Assembly (NCBI RefSeq): GCF_004664715.2
Contig: NC_051074.1
Coordinates: forward strand, 18,787,558 to 18,851,557
Source: Peromyscus leucopus
Lineage: Eukaryota > Chordata > Mammalia > Rodentia > Cricetidae
DNA length: 64,000 nucleotides
Reading direction: 5' to 3'
The position numbers and the translations under genes are program-made. Position 1 is the first letter of the stretch. Each line of letters opens with the position of its first letter. Positions 47,755 to 57,876 of the stretch are shown here, one piece after another. A model generated the notes under the pieces. It saw only the letters and a list, made by a program, of their open reading frames with translations, searched no databases and had not been told where the DNA came from.

Positions 47755-48105
47755 TGTGGTCTTTTGAATGAGAATGGGTCCCATAGGCTCATATATTTGT
47801 AAGTTTAGTCTTCAGTTACTGGAATTGTTTGGAAAGGACTAGGAGGTGTGGCCTTGCTGAAGGGAGTGTGTCACTGGTAGTGAGCTTTGAGGTTTCAAAA
47901 GCCCCTGTCAGGCTCAGATTCTCTCTCATTTGCTGCCTGCTAATGATGATGTAAAGTTCTCAGCTACTGCTCCAGCACTATGCCTGTCTGCTTTCCCAAG
48001 ATGGAAATGAACTAACTATAAACAAGCCCCCAATGAAATGCTTTCTTTTATAAGAGTTGCCTTGGTCACTGTGTTTCCCACAGCAGGACAATCACTAAGA
48101 CACTT
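47755..48105 (+). mobile_element. Rodent interspersed repeat, probably L1 (Lx-type) 3' end
   Basis: gtcttttgaatgagaatggg, tcccataggctcatatattt, aaaggactaggaggtgtggc, aaagcccctgtcaggctcag, gctactgctccagcactatg, acaagcccccaatgaaatgc and ttgccttggtcactgtgttt end at acaatcactaagacac. This is a well-known rodent repeat. Class assignment is tentative. Confidence 0.75.
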
Positions 48106-48805
48106 ATATACTAAGAGGGTTTAGACAAATGTCACAGCTGCTATTTGGGTGCAACCCCAAACACAGGGTCACCAACAAAAGTCTGTGATCATTTTGTAGC
48201 TCCTCTGGAAACAGCTCTGTTAAACAAAAACCTCATGGACTTTCCCATCAGCTTCCTTGGGTTGCTGTAGGAAGGATCTGGAAAGACATGTTAAGATAGC
48301 ATGTATCAACAAAACCAGTGTAGAACATGGTCTATTATTCCTTCCTAAATTTATATACTTCTGCACCACCACACATGACCCAAGGGTATTTGGGTCAGAA
48401 TCCCCTAAGACATTATTCTAAGACTGAACATTGAAATCAAGAAGAACCAAAGTTCTTAAGTCTAAAATTCTGAAAGATCAAATTCTTTAGAAAGAAAAAT
48501 TTTAAAAGTATTAAAATAAATTAATTTGAATTTTATGAAATGTAAAAACAAGAAAACAACAAACAGCTTCATAAGTCACTTTACAGAATAAAGCAGGCAA
48601 CAATAACATGCATATTTCTGTATGTATGAGTACACAGGTTACTCTCAGCTGTATGAGATGAAGTTACAAAAAAATGAATAGTACTAAAAGTGAAACACAC
48701 AGATAAAGGTAAGTTGATCGGCAGCTGTGTGCACTCGGCTTTGGAACTTTTGTCATATGTTTACCATGACTGACTACATATGTCCTCGAATGTCATCAAT
48801 CCCAA
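48106..48805. other. Unique AT-rich intron
   Basis: No gene or repeat recognised. Confidence 0.5.
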
Positions 48806-49500
48806 TGTACACCCCATTGCTACTGTGATGATTTCAATAAAGAATGTCCCCCATCCACTCATGTCTAAATGCTTTACCCAGTTGGTAGCACTGTTTGGGA
48901 GGATATGGAGCCTTGCTGGAGCAGCTATGTGACTGGGGCAGGCTCTGAATGCTCACTCTCTCTGCCTCCTCTGTGTATAGTTGAGATACAATCTCTCAGC
49001 TCCCTGCTCTTTCCACCTGTCTTCACCACCATCATGGAAATATAGCCCTCTGTGATCACATGACAAAATAGACTCTCCCTTTGCCTTGTGTGGGAGCCCG
49101 TTTTCGGGTTCCTCGTGGCTTTACCCAGCAGGTCGGAATAGAAGATGATCAGGACCACGGGCCTGAGTGCAGGTGTCTGAGATGGTCTGTACTTGGCTGT
49201 GCTGGAGGAGGAGGTCTTTTGCTCCACCCCTTGGCATCTCTATAAAAACCCTGGGGCAGAGACAGTCAGGACCCGTTGGAATAGGTTCCAGGCCCTATTA
49301 TAACCTATTATAATAGGTTCGAGGCTATCCTTTATTTTCTGTTTATCTCCTCAATATTCTCCGCAATATATCCTTCTATCTAATATTTCCTGCTGTTCGC
49401 ACTCAAGAAAACTCTGGGAAGCTGTGGGGGTGGTGGGTAAACACCTCACAGACTTGGTCATAGCATTTTATCGCAACAACAGAAAAGTAAGTATACAAGT
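48806..49500 (+). mobile_element. Rodent interspersed repeat (Lx-type 3' end) split by an LTR
   Basis: The left part ends tagactctccctttgccttg at 49088; the right part resumes gacttggtcatagcatttta at 49451 and ends aacaacagaaaagtaagt near 49495. Joined conceptually, the junction fits the 'ccttggtcatagc...acaacagaaaagtaac' end of this repeat class. It is related to but distinct from the copy at 47755. Confidence 0.7.
49089..49450 (+). mobile_element. Solo LTR of an ERV2/ERVK-type endogenous retrovirus (IAP/mysTR-like)
   Basis: The 362-bp element begins TGTGGGAGCC and ends CCTCACA, so it has TG...CA ends. It carries a TATA-like ctataaaaaccctggggcag about 150 bases in, where U3/R would meet. 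It is flanked by gccttg (49083-49088) and gacttg (49451-49456), a 6-bp duplication with one mismatch, the length typical of ERV2. No internal viral sequence adjoins it, so it is a solo LTR left by recombination. An internal duplication, ccctattataacctattata followed by ataggttcgaggc, lies near 49294. Orientation is from the TATA position; the family name is inferred. Confidence 0.8.
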
Positions 49501-49639
49501 AAAAGGCACAATCTTGGAGAAGTTCTATACTTCACAAAGGCAAATATTCAAAACGGACATCTCTGTTTTACTGAGGAAATTTTGCTTCCTTCTTTTCCTG
49601 CTTTACATTGTTTACATTGTTTACTGATTGATTGTGGAT

Positions 49640-49795
49640 GTCTTTATGTGTGCTGGAGCATGCAGTCTGTGTAGGTGGTCAGAGCCCAATTTGTGGAAAT
49701 TCCTTCGCTCTTTTCACCACATGCGTTTTGGGAATCAAACTCATGCTGTCAGGCCGGGCTGCAATGCCCTTGTCTGCTGAACCACTTCACTGGCC
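49640..49795 (-). mobile_element. tRNA-headed rodent SINE, degenerate
   Basis: ggtggtcagagcccaatttg, gttttgggaatcaaactcat, gctgtcaggccgggctgcaa and tctgctgaaccacttcactg are the reverse of the same SINE type as at 25170 and 51303. Confidence 0.7.
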
Positions 49796-49821
49796 GTGTG
49801 TGTGTGTGTGTGTGTGTGTGT
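49796..49821. repeat. (GT)13 microsatellite
   Basis: Lies at the head end of the preceding SINE rather than its tail, followed by acatatatat. Confidence 0.95.
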
Positions 49822-50290
49822 ACATATATATTACAATGTTTATATACAAGGTGGTATTGTAATAATGAGTTTTCAAGGAATCTAATCTCCAAAATGTGTA
49901 ACAGAAATTAGAGTTTTCTAAAAATCTTTATACTGTTCATATATCTAGTACAAGCTATGGAACTAAGAAAGAATATATATCATGGGGAACTGTACAACCA
50001 CTCGAAAAATACCTTGACATATGAGAAAGTATATCACAGAGAGAAGGCAAGGCAATTACACTGAGGTAGTCTCTAAGAGCTGGCCTACTTTCATGATCAT
50101 TAACTACAATTTGAAGTCTCGCTTCTTGATAAAACTATTATTTTTTTTAAATTTTATTTTGGGGTCCAGCTCTCCTGAGGGAATACAATGCCTTTCACTT
50201 TCTAACACATGGCAGATCTTCCTCGTATCCACAGAGACTCAGTTCACACACTCAGCTCCTCTGCACACACACCATGCAGGGCTTTCAGTT
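49822..50290. other. Unique AT-rich intron
   Basis: No gene or repeat recognised. Confidence 0.5.
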
Positions 50291-50503
50291 CTACTAAAGA
50301 CACACACCTATCCTGGGCACTACTAAAGACACACACCTATCCTGAGCACTACTAAAGACACACACCTATCCTGGGCTCTACTAAAGCCACACACCTATCC
50401 TGTGTTCTACTAAAGCCACACACCTATCCTGGGTTGTACTAAAGACACACACCTATCCTGGGCACTACTAAAGCCACACACCTATCCTGGGCACTACTAA
50501 CCG
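50291..50503. repeat. 29-bp minisatellite, about 7.3 units
   Basis: ctactaaagacacacaccta begins at 50291, 50320, 50349, 50378, 50407, 50436 and 50465, with a partial unit at 50494. Variants are gaca/gcca, gggca/gagca/gggct and one gttct. Confidence 0.97.
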
Positions 50504-50760
50504 AGAAGTCTCTGTTTCACAGCTTTTCCTTCTCAAACAGGAGATGAGGTTTATTTATTTGGGGGGGGGGCAGGGATAGGATTTTGATATCCCTACACTG
50601 GGGACTTTGGAGTCTCGGGGCGTAGGAACCAAGATCCTTGTGGTTAGTCATGGGGGAATTTCAACACTGGGGATCCAGCATTTAAGACTGTTTTTGATTA
50701 CTGTACTGCTAACATCTTTTTTACTCTCTTATAATTTTTTACAAGGGATTGGCAATATAA

Positions 50761-50761
<1 letters not shown>
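50504..50761. other. Unique intron with G11 run
   Basis: A run of 11 G follows ggtttatttattt near 50560; nothing else recognised. Confidence 0.55.

Positions 50762-50809
<48 letters not shown>
50762..50809. repeat. (TG)24 microsatellite
   Basis: Uninterrupted TG dinucleotides. Confidence 0.97.
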
Positions 50810-50811
<2 letters not shown>

Positions 50812-51191
50812 AGGTGTTTGCTCAGTATGAATGAGATCCTCAGGGGTTTTTTCTTTGTTTGTTTGGTGGTTTGTTGTTTATTTGTTTTTTAAATTTTAGC
50901 TATAAAAAGAAATTTACTGTTGATGAATGTGCAGCAGTTTTCTTTTTTTGGACATGTTTTTGTTTCTTATCGTCAGGGCTAAGAATCATATGCATAGCCC
51001 ATGATATCTATTTTTATATTAGTGACTTGTTTTATAATTAAGTCTGATTCATATTAACTTATTATACAAAATACATGATTTACGTTGAGGTTCGTGATTT
51101 CTGCCTGTGATGCTCAGCTTTTCCAGCACTCATCACTGAAAAGGCCACCATTTCCCTACTGAATTGCTTTCACAGTTTTGTTAAAAATTAC
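50810..51191. other. T-rich intron
   Basis: ttctttgtttgtttggtggt and similar T/G-rich sequence at 50850-50895, then unremarkable. Confidence 0.5.
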
Positions 51192-51265
51192 TTTGAGGCA
51201 GGGAGTGTAGATCAGAGTACCTGTCTGGCATGCACAAGCCTGAGTTTGATCCTATCATAGGAAAT
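51192..51265 (+). mobile_element. ID/B4-type SINE fragment
   Basis: gaggcagggagtgtagatca, gagtacctgtctggcatgca and caagcctgagtttgatcct form an ID-type head. Confidence 0.75.
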
Positions 51266-51302
51266 AAATCAGTTTGCGAATCTTTTGTTAAAAATCCGTT
51301 GT

Positions 51303-51445
51303 GAGGGCTGGTGAGGTGGTGCAGGCTGGCACCCGGAGCTTGGTCTCTGGGACTCACATGGGGAAGGAGACACCTGACCCGCCTTGACCCCCACACCTTT
51401 ACCATGTACACTCCCTCTCCGTCACCCAGGCACAAAATTAAAAGT
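51303..51445 (+). mobile_element. tRNA-headed rodent SINE
   Basis: gagggctggtgaggtggtgc, tctgggactcacatggggaa, ggagacacctgacccgcctt and cccaggcacaaaattaaaag are a copy of the SINE type seen at 25170 and 41940. Confidence 0.7.
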
Positions 51446-52361
51446 CCCTTGTGAACCCATTCCTGGCTCCGTTTTCTCTGCCTAGGACCACACCAATGCC
51501 ACAGTCTCTCTTGTAGCTACTTTACTTTTAAAATTGAGGAACAGATGTCACTTCATTATTTTCTTTTATTTGTTTTAGCCATTTGAGCTCTCCTGGCTTG
51601 CCATGTATGTGTTAGGGTAATTGCCTATATGTACAAAAGAACTAATCAAGATTTTTTTTATACAGGAATTTTGTTAAACTCATTAATTTTGGAAAATTTG
51701 TCATCTTTACGACAGCAACTTTACTCTATGTATTTGGGGGTGGGTGGTTGTTTATTTTGTTTTGTTTGGTTTTTCCCAGTGCTGGCTAAACTCAGGCCGC
51801 CTTACATGCCACTCTTGATGCCTCACCCAGGTTTTTATTTTTAAGGATTGTGGAGTAGTGGGGACATAATTCTTGGGTATGTTTTGTTAGCTTTACACTT
51901 ACGAATTTCTTCCTTTGTATTCTTTGTGGTGAATGTAAATGATCTGTGATTTTAATTCTGGTATCCATATGTTCACTACTACTTTGTAGAAATACAATTG
52001 ATTTTTGCATATCTATTTTGCATTCTGAAATCTTGATTATTAATTCTAAGAATATGTTATACATATATAATCAAGCCAACAGCAAATAGCTGTGGGTGGT
52101 TTTTTTTTTTTTTCCTTTTTAATTTGTGCGCCTTGGAGACCTTCTGTATGCGCTCACTCACTGTTACTTCTAGACTACCAGTTTTCATAGCTCAAAGTCT
52201 GAGATAGATAAAAGGAAACATGCAGGAAAATACCAACAATGTTTCCCAGGTCCCAAGGGCTCCAGCCAGGTTTCTCTTTTCTCCAACCTTTGGCATCTTT
52301 TTGTGAATGTTTCATATGCAATATCTAAGCACATAAAACATAAACTCTGCTTTAAAAGGGG
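51446..52361. other. Unique AT-rich intron
   Basis: A weak reverse ID-like segment (cagtgctggctaaactcagg to tgcctcacccagg, 51778-51831) is too diverged to call firmly. T15 near 52100. Confidence 0.45.
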
Positions 52362-52510
52362 GTTAGGAGCCAGGGCATGGCGGTGTACACCTTTAACCCT
52401 AATCCTCAAAAGCAGTGAGATCTCTGTGAGCCTTGTCTACATATGGACTCCCAGGCCAGTTAGTGTTAAATGGTGCCATCTTGTGCCCCACAAACAAGCA
52501 AGCAAGCAAA
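52362..52510 (+). mobile_element. B1-type SINE, degenerate
   Basis: gagccagggcatggcggtgt, acacctttaaccctaatcct and gtgagatctctgtgagcctt, followed by an A-rich tail of caagcaagcaagcaaacaac. Confidence 0.7.
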
Positions 52511-52830
52511 CAACAATGAAAAGACAGGAAAAGTGTGTCTATTCTGTCTCTCTGGATGTAGAAGCCTGCAATAGACCTGTTTAAGTTATTAACTGCAAGA
52601 AAATAAATAACTGCCCCTTTTCTCTAAAAGAGGAGATAAACATATTAATAATCAATGTGTTATTGCATTATTACAAGAAAAACCTACCCCAAAATGATTT
52701 AAAATTCAAGGTTATGTCGCCTGATTTTTTAATGAGCTAGAGATTCTGAATAAAAGAGAGAAAAGAAATGACATAAAAACAAAAACAAAAACAAAAGTTG
52801 TATTTAACACGTGTTAAAAAAAAAAAGTCT
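52511..52830. other. Unique AT-rich intron
   Basis: No gene or repeat recognised apart from the A-rich run just before the B2. Confidence 0.5.
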
Positions 52831-53015
52831 GGGGCTGAAGAAATGGCTCAGAGGTTAAGAGCATTGGCAGCTCTTCCAGAGGTCCTGAGTTCAATTCCCA
52901 GCAACCACATGGTGGATCACAGCCATCTATAGTAGGATCTGGTGCCCTCTTCTGGCAGGTAGGTGTACATACAGACAGAGCACCATATCCATAAAATAAA
53001 TACATCTTAAAGTAT
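52831..53015 (+). mobile_element. B2 SINE
   Basis: ggggctgaagaaatggctca, gaggttaagagcattggcag, ctcttccagaggtcctgagt, tcaattcccagcaaccacat, ggtggatcacagccatctat and tggtgccctcttctggcagg, ending cataaaataaatacatctta. Near-complete and little diverged, with A-box and B-box regions recognisable. Confidence 0.96.
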
Positions 53016-53065
53016 TTTTTAAGAGCCACATGTTCTGCAATGAAAGATGAATTTTAAAATGGAGG

Positions 53066-53155
53066 ACTGGGGCTGGGTTTGTTGCAGCCAAGTGCAGAAT
53101 GTTTCCCCAGCATGGATCAGGCAACACAAATACACATTACTAAGTAAATAAAAAT
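53066..53155 (+). mobile_element. ID-type SINE fragment, degenerate
   Basis: ggactggggctgggtttgtt, tccccagcatggatcaggca and an A-rich end aagtaaataaaaattg. Confidence 0.5.
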
Positions 53156-53365
53156 TGAGATGTGGACATGCAGGCTTAATCTGCGTCATTATCTTTTCTT
53201 GGAGGAATCAAATGAACCTTAGTAAGCACTCCCACTTTGTTAAAAGATTTTCATAGATAACTATTCCCTGATCTCTTAGTGAGGGGGTCGGGGCATGATA
53301 CATGTTTGTTTCTATTTAGTCTTGCACTAATCTCATTGTTGGCCTGAGTTTAAAGTAACAATTTA

Positions 53366-53386
53366 TAATAATAATAATAATAAGAT
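53366..53386. repeat. (ATA)n microsatellite
   Basis: Six to seven ATA/TAA units. Confidence 0.9.
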
Positions 53387-53534
53387 AAAGTCCATGATGA
53401 TAAGGAACCCAAGCCCTACTGGGAGTGATATGCCTTTATTTCTCTGGCTCTGACCCTGACAGCTTTCTAAAATTATTTATTTTCCAAAATGAATGATGGT
53501 CCAATACAAAATAAAAGCGCATTAAAAACTTCCT

Positions 53535-53610
53535 CTGAGTTTAGAGACATAGCTCAGGGGTAGAACATCTGTACAGCACATGGGAACTCTCACGACTCCC
53601 TATCATATAC
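53535..53610 (+). mobile_element. ID/B4-type SINE fragment
   Basis: gagtttagagacatagctca, ggggtagaacatctgtacag and cacatgggaactctcacgac form an ID-type head with a diverged 3' part. Confidence 0.65.
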
Positions 53611-54604
53611 ACGCACTGCTCACGCACAACGGTAAAAGCCAGTGCAGATCTGCTCCACATGGAACCTGTGAGGGTTTTCTTTATTTCTTCAGCATGCCAA
53701 TGCTCCACCCTTTCGTGGAAACTGTCCATCGAAGAAAGGCCAGAGCCTTTGGCCAGAGATTTAATTTTCAAGAGCTGTGGATGATTTGAGGATAGTGCAC
53801 AACTGCACTAAACTGAAAAATCTCAGGTTTCATATTCCATCAAGTACAAAGCAAATATTCTGTAATTAGGTCTCCTAGTTTTGGTCCCTTCCATTCTGCT
53901 CTGCCTCTCTGCACATTACCAATTCCTAACACGACCCTTGGTATGAGCAGGGGAAATGTGGTTGAATAAACTATAGTCAACACACAATAAGTAGGCAAGC
54001 CTAACACTGAAGGACATAAGAGATCTTTCTCACTGAGACGTAGGCAGTTATGAGACTGAGATGGTGTTTGCCTAGAAACAGAATTTAGTTTAGAAACCTC
54101 AAAACATCCTTCTAGAAAACCATCTCAAGATCCACTACCATCACTCATAACCTGAACATGGACACCGATCCCCTGCTACGTCATCAATGTGAGCACATTT
54201 AATATATGCTTGGAAAGAAGTTTTTCTTTCACTCTAAGGCTTTTTCCATCTAGACAAAGAAGCCCTACAGGAAATCATAAGTCTCCATTTAACTGTCCTC
54301 ACGTGGAATGCAAACAACAGACATCTATACCAGACAGAAGAAGAAGCTGGACTTGAAAGGTGCATGGTATGTAGCATGGTATGTGCATGGTATAGATCTC
54401 TCTGTATGTCTGCTCAGCAACAGGATGCTTAACAAAGAGACATGTACACTGCAGACATTACAGCACCATTCTGAACATGTTTTCAAAACCATTACTCTGT
54501 TTCATAAAGAAAATATAAATGAAAATCTTGGACAAAATACATTTCACATATATATTTCAAATATATCATATTTGATATAAAGATTTTAGTTTACAAAAGA
54601 GTTT
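53611..54604. other. Unique intronic sequence
   Basis: Includes a short local duplication, tgcatggtatgtagcatggt followed by atgtgcatggtatag, at 54361-54394. No gene recognised. Confidence 0.5.
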
Positions 54605-54752
54605 AATGCTGGGCACAGTGGCATACACCAGCGATGCCAGCACTTACGAGGTTATGACAGGAAGATCATGACTGTGAGACTAGCCTGGGCTATGTAGTGA
54701 ATTCCAGACTAGTGGGCCATAAACTGAGATACTGCCTAAAAAACAAAATGCC
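54605..54752 (+). mobile_element. B1-type SINE, diverged
   Basis: aatgctgggcacagtggcat, acaccagcgatgccagcact, agactagcctgggctatgta and actgcctaaaaaacaaaa follow B1/B4 3' order. Confidence 0.75.
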
Positions 54753-57675
54753 TATAATTTTAATACTTTTTGTGTTAAACTTTTAAAATTCCACAAGACA
54801 TTAATTTTAACAAAATGTTACTATTAATAGCACCTTTACATTATGAGATAAGTTTAATAATGATAGACTTAAAATGTGATAGGAAAAACGTTCAGTACCC
54901 CGATGGAGCTCCCCAGCATTCTGAAGTGTAGGCTGTAAGCCTCTTAAAAAACCCAGTTTCACCTCTCCCATTTAAGGATTGCAAAGATTTATAAATGTTT
55001 AACTGTCTCCCAAGCCTTGCAAACTCTTCCCGGAGCACTTCTGAGGCATGAATTTGATCTTTATACAACTCAGCTAAAAATCTAAAAGCTCTGACACTTC
55101 TACAGTTGTGCAGTTAAAGATGAAAGAACTTGTGTCCAAGCATTTAGATGCATGCTAACCTCCCATAAGGGGGAAATCAGAAGGCTTAGGGTGCCTTCTC
55201 AAGTCCATGCTAAGGGATTATGCTAAAAATACCATGTTTCAGCAAACCCATTCTGACAGATAGGTAACTGGGAACAGTAAGTTCTGCTGTAGCATGGATA
55301 TCAGTAATAACTTGGCTCCTGGTCATAGTAAGTACAATTAGCTGATACTGTTTCAATCTCTCAAAGTTAACCACATATCTGGTAGTCAGTTTATTCTATA
55401 GCCCCACCCAGGTGGCTTTATCTGTATTTGGTAAACAGTTCATTTAAGTTAAACAGAAATTTGGTCCTAAGGTGAACGATTTATGTTAATATGTATGCTA
55501 GTAGTTAGGGATGCGCTACCAGGGGATGAGTACCGGCCCCTCATTGCCTGGATTCAGGGGTACCTGCTGGACCAATGGAAGCAGCGACCTGCCACTGAAA
55601 CAGACGCTCCTCAACTTGGGAGGTGTTTATTGATATAACTGTGATTTTTACTGGTTTACCTTATTATCTTTTCTTCTCTTTCACAATCATAGACACAGCC
55701 TGATCTGATAGTGGCCGGTCCTATTATCTCTAGTGAATGGAAGAACTGGGCATACTACCAAGTGTATGGACTTTTCCCTGAGCGAAACAACTTAAAGCTA
55801 GGAATAATTCAAAGGCTAAAAGGTGCACACCTTTCCCGTAATTTGTTCATACTCTTGTCTTTTTATACAAACAGGAGGAGGAGGAGAAAGAAGGGGGGGC
55901 ACTAAACACTACCTACTAATTTAGGCCAGGTCTGCAATGCCTTCAGCTATTCCTCTATGTATCCCTAACACAGATTTCATTATAGATACTGCCTCTCAAA
56001 GCTGAAGTAAGCTAGAAACGCAGTGTTCAGTATATTTGATGACTGCTTAGCCAACTATATTGTGAGTAGATTGAGAACAGTCAAAAATGCTATTTCCATA
56101 AGTGGAGAGCCTTTTGACACAATAAAGGGAGCTTCTTCATTCAAGTCACTTGGAAAACCACAGCTACTGTGGAACTCACAGATTTGGGGCCACAATAACG
56201 TGTGAACAAACATAAAGAAAGCTATGAACGGTACTGCAGTTGGTTTGATCCAGTGTTTTCCAAGGGTAGATACACTGGCCTTTCCTGGAAGAAATCTGGA
56301 CATTTCAGAAGTCACTGAAAATAGACAGGAACTGCAAACTGGATCCATAATGCCAAGACCTCAGGAATCGGGAACAAGTGACAGCATCTGACCTCCACAC
56401 TTGACCGTGGTGATTCAGGAATGAAAGCTCAGAAGTTTCCCATCCAACAGAGTGGGACTCTGCTGGTCTGGTCCTAGGCTACTGGAAGCAGAGCTACAAA
56501 TGAAGAATACTATATCAGAACACTATTAGTCTGCCCAATTCCTTTGCGATTTCTCTCTTCTAAAGAGAAACATCTAAAACATCATGGTTGGGCTGCAATT
56601 TTGTACATGAAATGTTTGTAACAGAACGCCATACAGGTATTTGGTATCCTGAAATGTTCACGTCTCTGAGCAAATACACTCACAACTTCCCATAAAACTA
56701 CTGTATAGACAGACACATAAAACATCTAGGAGTATGTCTAAATTTAACAAGGAAAAATTGAGGGAAAAAACAAAAACATGCTCATCATCCCTACATGAAG
56801 ACCTATTCCAAAGTTTGTATGTATATTGAGACTTGGTAGGAAATCCAGTTTCTAAATATTTAGTAATATTCTAAGTATATATTCACATGTTACCTAAACA
56901 CATCAATATTCATATAGGTGTCTATAGATATGAGTAAAAATATCTGATTATGTTAATTCTGATCATGTAACTTCATTTAAATAGAAAAGCAAGTTTCATA
57001 GTGCTGACTCAGCAATTTTACTAAGCATTTTGTTTAGGTGCTAAATAGTAATACATAGTGTGATTATGTGTATGCCCTTCTACTGTTCAAACTAGCACTG
57101 GATTTCATTTGTTCTCAGCTGCCCAGTGCTCATGACTGCATGGGAAAATACCCTTTCACCAGGCTAAAAGTGGTCCATGCCAGTGTGTTTGGTAATCTTC
57201 AGCCTGTTAGTATTGTATTGCAATCATATCTGTAACCATCCAGTTATATACTTAAAAAAAAATCCTTCTCATTTGCCTGTATCCTAAAGGCCCTATTCAC
57301 AGGAAGCACATCCTCTACACTCGTCATCCCAACCTCCCCATTCTCCCACTGCATTCTCTCAGACTCAGATGTCCCTGGTTTTCATTTTATTCACCATCCT
57401 ATCACTTATAACATTACCTCTTCAGCAGAAGTCATATTTAAACAGTCCTTTCATACTTCCATACACATTCAATGAATGAGTCTATAGTAAAAATGAATAT
57501 GAGATACAGACTTTCATAGTCCCCATACTTTTAACTTTATAGTTCCTGGAAGAATTTTCCATTGACACCATGAAAGATAGGTAGGAAGCCACACACCTAT
57601 ATTCATACAACTTCAGGATAATGTGTTTTCTTACATTAGAATTTTATTTGTTAATTTCTTACTTATGCTTTTTTA
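54753..57675. other. Unique intronic sequence, largest repeat-poor block
   Basis: About 2.9 kb with no SINE, LINE or microsatellite I can recognise. Open frames at 55711-55905 and 56023-56348 are short and lack splice or family signatures. Confidence 0.5.
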
Positions 57676-57876
57676 AAAAGTACTTACTTTTATTCCATGT
57701 GCATTGGTATTTTGCCTGCATATATGTCTGTTATGAGGGAGTCAGATTCCCTGGAACTGGAGTTACAGACAGTTGTGAGCTGCCATGTGGTGCTGGGAAT
57801 TGAACCTGGGTCCTCTGGAAGATCAGTCAGTGTCAAGTCAGTGCTCTTAACCACTGAGCCATCATCACTCCAGCTA
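57676..57876 (-). mobile_element. B3 SINE (B2 family)
   Basis: catgtgcattggtattttgc, ctgcatatatgtctgttatg, ggaactggagttacagacag, gtgctgggaattgaacctgg and taaccactgagccatcatca are a nearly full reverse B3, with a small duplication (gtcagtgtcaagtcagtgct) in the head. Confidence 0.94.

Noticed and set aside
52831..52900. tRNA-like A-box/B-box sequences in B2 and ID heads considered as tRNA genes
   Set aside because: These are SINE heads followed by the diagnostic B2 or ID bodies; no intact cloverleaf with acceptor stem is seen.
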